A program made the position numbers and the translations under genes. Below the pieces are notes generated by a model, which was not told where the DNA came from, made no database searches, and saw only the letters and a program-made list of their open reading frames with translations. From Quillaja saponaria (taxonomy: Eukaryota > Streptophyta > Magnoliopsida > Fabales > Quillajaceae): a DNA stretch of 64,000 nt. This document shows positions 59,405 through 64,000 of the stretch, piece by piece. Numbering within the stretch: position 1 is the first letter of the stretch; every line of letters begins with the position of its first letter. The stretch spans positions 13,268,001 through 13,332,000 of the forward strand of contig CM055607.1 of the NCBI GenBank assembly GCA_029379385.1, given 5' to 3'.

Positions 59405-61642
59405 ATGGAAGCCAAATTATACCAAGCAGTAGCCTCTGGCGACTACAGTTTCTTTGAAAGTAGTTTCACTCCTGCAAATTCTGCTATTCTTTTCCACGTA
59501 ACCAACCAGAAAAACACTCTTCTCCATGTAGCAGCACAATTTAAACAGAAGCAGATTGCAAAAAAGCTCATAACTTTAGCTCCATCACTATTGTATTGTA
59601 CAAATTCAGACTGTGATACCGCACTACATGTTTCGGCACAGGTCGGGTGCTTGGATATTACTCAGCTTCTTATAGATTGTGAAAATGCTAAATATTGCAA
59701 TGAAGATCCAGAAGTTGAAGTGAATCTCAAGCTTGTGAAGATGGTCAATCACAAGAAGGATACAGCACTGCACTGTGCAGTTTATAATGGTCACTTAGAT
59801 GTTGTCAAGGTGTTAATCGAAGAAGACCCACAACTGAATAATTTCACAAACTGTGCTGGTGAATCCCCACTTTTTGTTGCTGTGGATAGGAAGTTTTTCA
59901 ATGTGGCTAATTATATTGTATTGCAAGCTCCACAAGAATTCTCTTATAAGGGAAGAAACAACATGAATGTCTTGCATGCGGCTGTTATTCGCACTCATCA
60001 AGGTGAACTTTCAAATGCTACTTCTTTCTGTTGTCAAAATAGTTTAATATAAATTGATTTGACTTCAATCTTTCAGCTTTTCAGTATAATAGCTTCAAGG
60101 ATATCTTGGTTAGGATTGCTGTCATATGTACTTCTCGATTGCTAGAGTTTGCTGCATGTAAATTTGGAAAAATTTGGGACAAGACCTACAGTGAAGAAGC
60201 ATCTGCAGAAGGTAAAAACTGTATCTCTTTTCAAGGCATTGATTTTCTCATTTAATGTCTCTGACTTGTTTTATTGATTGATGGATCTCCAGATTTCATT
60301 ATCAATGTGATCAGAAGATATCCATCTGCAATGGAAGAAGCTGATGACTTTGGATGGATTCCTCTTCACAATGCTGCTCACATGGGTCACACAAGAGCAG
60401 TAGGACTATTTTTATCAGCTCGTAGTTCCCTCGCATACATGAAAGATAAAGAGGGGACGTCAGCTCTTCACCTTGCTGCTAGGGAAGGCCATGTTAGAGT
60501 CATGAAGGAGCTTCTAACTATGTGTCCGGATTCCTGTGAATTGCAGGACAACAGAGGTAGGTCTGCTCTTCATTTTGCTGTGGATAGTGGAAATACCAGC
60601 GTAGTAGACTATATTCTTAGGACACGGATTCTTGACTGCACTATTAACAAGCAAGACAATGAAGGAAACACGCCCTTTCATCTGGCTGCTGGTAAAGGAA
60701 ATTATACAGTTCTACTTATGCTGGCAAAAGATAGTAGAGTTGATAAGGGTGCTACAAACAAGCGGGGCTTGGCCGCTATTGACATCATTAATTCAAAAAT
60801 GGACCTTAGACACTACAAAAAGGTACAGACTTACTTTCAATGATTAATAACAGTATGTCAGATATTCAATTTACCTAAAAGTTTAAGTAGTTGGGTTAGA
60901 TCACAAGAATGAGATTTAGTCTCTTCCATAGTCTCGTTTTTATCCTGTTTTTGCTATAGACTTGGAGAGTCTGGTTTCTTAATGGGTTTTACACATGCAG
61001 AGTTGGATAGGACAGAAGTTGGAGATGGCTGGTGGCCAGCCAAGTTTAGAAAGCATACACTACAAGAGATTAGGACAATTAAAAATGACAGTTGCAAACT
61101 ATGAGGCAGAGAACATTACAGTTGCTAATGGAGGAGGGAATACTGCTGAGGTAAATGAAAAGAAGAGTGTGCTAACAAATGGGAATTCAGAAGAAGCAGA
61201 AATCAATTTCATGTACGAACGTTTCAAGGATATTTCTAACATCAGTATACTTACGGCAACAATCATTGCAACTGTGACCTTTGCTGCTGGCTTCACAATG
61301 CCTAGTGGATACAAAAACGAAGATGGCACTGGCCAGAGCATGGCAGTTCTAAGCAGAAGAGTAGCCATCATAGCATTTGTCATTGCTAATACACTGGCCT
61401 TCTGCTGCTCAACTGCTTCATTGTTGATCCACTTTTGGGCTTCATTGGAGAAACATCACGGTACCAATGTATACTTTATCAAACGAGCCAGAACATTCAC
61501 TTACTGCTCCATCATATCAATGGTGGCTGCTTTTATATCAGGCACGAACGTGGTTCTTGATGGATCTTCAGGACTGGCAATTGCTAGTCTTGTAATTTGT
61601 TGCAGCTTCCTTGTGGCACAGTCCTTTTTGGTATTAAAGTGA
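59405..61642 (+). CDS. Ankyrin-repeat protein with PGG membrane domain (ACD6/ITN1-like family), 634 aa
   Basis: Four exons: 59405-60002, 60077-60211, 60293-60822 and 61001-61642 (stop TGA). All junctions are GT-AG and the phases (1, 1, 0) keep one frame of 635 codons. Residues 1-200 and 240-415 hold about nine ankyrin repeats (N-T-L-L-H-V-A-A, D-T-A-L-H, S-A-L-H-L-A-A-R-E-G-H, G-N-T-P-F-H-L-A-A-G-K-G). From about residue 498 is the PGG domain, starting ISNISILTATIIATVTFAAG with F-T-M-P-S-G-Y, followed by three more hydrophobic segments. Such proteins sit in plasma or inner membranes and take part in defence or salt/ABA signalling; which applies here is unknown. Exon 2 is too short for an ORF scan but reads open. 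No lesions. Confidence 0.9.
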
Positions 61643-63079
61643 ATCTAATTTGGTGGTTCAAAGAAGATGGCAAGATATCCAAAATGGTCAAACAAAATGC
61701 ACGCTGAGCAATTTGAAAATTAAGTTCATTGCCTTTTGTGCTTCTTATGTGACCTAAGAAGTAATCTCGAAGCTATGAAGAAGTAGAATTTTCCAGTACC
61801 ACTATAGCACTATTATTGAATAAAAAGTTTCAGTCTTCTTTCCCCGGTTTCATCCCAACCTCCAACTGTTTAGTATTCCGTTTTGAGAATAGTCTACAGC
61901 ACTGTATATCCAACTGTTTAGTAATCGTTTCAACAATATTGAAACTCCCAACATTTTGTGCCAAAAGTAGGGTGACCAGAGAACAAACTAAATAAAGCTT
62001 GTGAAAACCACAGTTGAGCATTCCCACTGTTCTCTTTTAACACACATCATGTTCCTCATCATCCAGAGTCAACAGAAGACATTAAACATCAATCAATGTA
62101 TTAATACCAAATGAGTCCTACCTGCCCACTTTTTCGTCCTCAACAGAAGTGTAACATGCCCAACTGAAGCCGGCATAACCCAATAATAATTATACAACGA
62201 AACACTCAAAACTACAGAATAATGAAATTGGCAAATTCTCTGTAGATTCATCATCATTCGCTTTCTCCAGTTACCAGCTGTAGAAGTCCTATGCTTGCTT
62301 GCTGTCCACACTGATGAAGCTGGTTTCAGAGGGGCATTAGAGTGGCAGATAGCTCCCATGGAAATTGTTGAAAACCCGTGTGCTCACCAACTCTGTAAAG
62401 ATTCAGAATAAACATAGCGCTAGTATTTTAAGCACCATATCATACAATCATTTATACCCAACCTCCTGTCAAAGTATAAAAAGTGATACAATGTTCCCAC
62501 GGGGTCAACCTCTCAATCAATTATAGCTCTTCAGATATTAAGTTCTATACAAACATCATCGCTACCTCAAAAATATTTCACTACTGATGCATCTTTTTCT
62601 GCTCCAATACAGATCCTGACATAATTTTTTTTGGAGAGACCCTTATACATCACATGTTAACAGAATCAAAATGTGGTACAGTCTTCAACAAACTGGAATA
62701 CGCCAACCAGTCCAGATGAATTTAAACAACCCCACATCGTGATTTCTACTAATTTCACCTTGATTTTTATAACTGTCATACTGCAACAATGAGAATAGAT
62801 ATGAAAGAAAAGAGTGTTCTCAATTTTCTCTATAAAAGTAACATAATGAATAAACAGAAAACAAATTAAATGGACATTTCTTGATAAGCATTAAAAGAGA
62901 AATCAGATTCAAATGATGTACCGCTGAAGTATTCAAATTCAACTAATTATTGAGATTTTTCCCTTACCATTCATTCATTCATCCACACTACAAATACTAT
63001 ATAATGCAAGACAAACTTCAAAAAAAAGAGAGGAAAAAAAATACAATTAATATCCAGCCAAGAAAAGAACTAAGAAATT
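61643..63079. other. Intergenic between convergent ankyrin-PGG and bL12m genes
   Basis: The ankyrin-PGG gene (plus) and bL12m (minus) point at each other, so both 3' UTRs lie here. Their polyadenylation sites are not certain; AATAAA-like words occur at about 61819 (plus). A minus-strand frame at 62093-62359 with an acceptor-like CTTTACAG upstream (62393) has no family signal. Confidence 0.45.
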
Positions 63080-63655
63080 TTACTCCATGACAGCAACCCC
63101 TCCAGCAGCTTTTATTTTTTCTATTATGTCAGTTGCCTCCTCTTTGGTGATCCCTTGTTTAAGAATAACGGGTGCCTTCTCAACCAGATCCTTTGCCTCT
63201 TTCAAACCCAGATTAGTAAAAGCCCTAACTTCTTTAATCACCTTGATTTTTGCGGCAGCATCAAACTTTTCCAATTTCACATCAAATGCTGTTTTCTCTG
63301 CCTCTTTCTCCTCAGGCTTTGCACCAGCAGCACCCCCCTGAGAACCTATATCCATGCCATCTGTTGAAATCTGCTGCAGCTTTGGATGACTTAATCTCTC
63401 TGATAAAGTAGGCATAAGTTGATGTCGTTCTTCATCAGGTAATGATGCAATTCGTTCAGCAAGCTGAATGACTTTATGTGAGGGTGGGGGTCTGGGCCCA
63501 TAAGGATCATAAAACTCTGGAATTTTGTACCTTTTAGGCTTGGCCTTAGGATCTCTAGGAACAAAATCAGGCTGGAAGGCACGGAACTGCAAAGGCCCAG
63601 ATACTTTGGGCCAAGTGGGACGACAAACGGATCTGACAAGCCTAATATACCTCAT
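63080..63655 (-). CDS. Ribosomal protein bL12, mitochondrial type (L7/L12), 191 aa
   Basis: ATG at 63655, stop TAA 63082-63080, no intron in the coding part. The N-terminus ([15 protein letters not shown]) is Arg-rich without acidic residues, like a mitochondrial presequence. Then a Pro/Lys-rich linker ([20 protein letters not shown]), the dimerising helical N-domain ([20 protein letters not shown]), an Ala/Gly/Glu hinge and the L7/L12 C-domain (about residues 120-191: [32 protein letters not shown]). bL12 forms the ribosomal stalk that engages elongation factors. The linker and presequence favour mitochondria over plastid; that is inference. An acceptor-like GTCCAG near 63700 suggests a leader intron reaching past the window edge. 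Confidence 0.92.
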   Translation of the reverse strand: MRYIRLVRSVCRPTWPKVSGPLQFRAFQPDFVPRDPKAKPKRYKIPEFYDPYGPRPPPSHKVIQLAERIASLPDEERHQLMPTLSERLSHPKLQQISTDGMDIGSQGGAAGAKPEEKEAEKTAFDVKLEKFDAAAKIKVIKEVRAFTNLGLKEAKDLVEKAPVILKQGITKEEATDIIEKIKAAGGVAVME

Positions 63656-64000
63656 GTATTTGCAGATCACAGAAAACAATGACGGAATCAAGATATCTGG
63701 ACAGCAGCCCTTCTGTCTTTACCCGTTAAACACAGAGTACAACAGTTCCCTCTTTGAGAAACTCACAACATGAGACTGCTGACAATTTGTCTGGAAAAAA
63801 AAAAAAAGTTGCATTTACAAGAGAACATAAAATTTCCATTTTTTTTAGATCATCAAATCATTTATGCAGACAAGAAACTCTAAATCATTCTCACCCTGAA
63901 AGCATATGAGCAGAAACACTTGGTTAGGTTTTCAAAGCATGCAGACTCACATCATGAATTCAATAGACACGTACTCATTTCCAATAACAGGCAAACTTTG
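63656..64000 (-). other. Leader region of the bL12m gene
   Basis: No coding sequence. Contains a possible leader acceptor near 63700 (CTGCTGTCCAG on the minus strand). The promoter is probably outside the window. Confidence 0.4.

Noticed and set aside
62093..62359. Minus-strand frame of 88 codons with acceptor-like site upstream
   Set aside because: No recognisable domain, poor codon pattern, lies where the 3' UTRs of two convergent genes are expected. Not annotated as a gene.

Overview
The window is nuclear DNA from a flowering plant, most likely a eudicot. It is AT-rich, with GT-AG introns and long gene-poor stretches. It carries Ty1/copia and Ty3/gypsy relics, plant protein families (RINGv ligase, SINA-like ligases, PGG-ankyrin protein, ClpP3 relic, myosin VIII relic) and a small insertion of plastid rRNA/tRNA pieces. 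I could not fix the species from sequence alone.

Layout. 1-2560: 5' part of a RINGv (MARCH-type) E3 ligase gene, minus strand, running off the left edge. 6117-6560: single-exon gene for a small plastid-type membrane protein. 7901-11166: two-exon gene for a plastid-targeted protein whose joined exons form a CHORD-like Cys/His domain; its intron holds a SINE and a MITE-like element. 13.2-54.4 kb: three repeat units (A, B, C) built on a minus-strand pair, a SINA-like RING ligase gene with a ClpP3-like gene upstream. Unit A (13.24-20.76 plus 34.29-35.59 kb) has a frameshifted SINA copy, a plastid-DNA insertion and an 888-bp TRIM in its intron, and was split by about 13.5 kb of nested retrotransposons. 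Unit B (about 37.4-43.37 kb) has a SINA copy with several frameshifts and a ~950-bp insertion carrying a myosin VIII gene piece. Unit C (from 43.37 kb) has the best SINA copy, whose N-terminus was shifted by a 1-bp insertion, and a broken ClpP3 gene ending near 54.39 kb.

20.9-34.29 kb: a plus-strand copia element without a visible 5' LTR, split by a minus-strand copia element (22654-27529, TSD TACTT) and by a 3.9-kb solo LTR (28846-32745, TSD GCAAT). 35.6-35.8 kb: Pumilio-repeat gene fragment. 36.4-37.1 kb: long inverted repeat. 56.3-59.0 kb: decayed DNA transposase fragment and Ty3/gypsy pol with a triplicated RT segment. 59405-61642: intact four-exon ankyrin-PGG membrane protein gene on the plus strand. 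63080-63655: gene for mitochondrial-type ribosomal protein bL12, minus strand.

The active-looking genes are the RINGv ligase, the 147-aa plastid protein, the CHORD-like protein, possibly SINA copy 3, the ankyrin-PGG protein and bL12m. They are ordinary dispersed plant genes and not a pathway. The interest lies in the 41-kb record of duplication, gene decay and insertion. Because paralogous empty sites sit in the same window, several insertions can be bounded to the base. I saw no defence-type gene cluster, CRISPR array or evidently new system.
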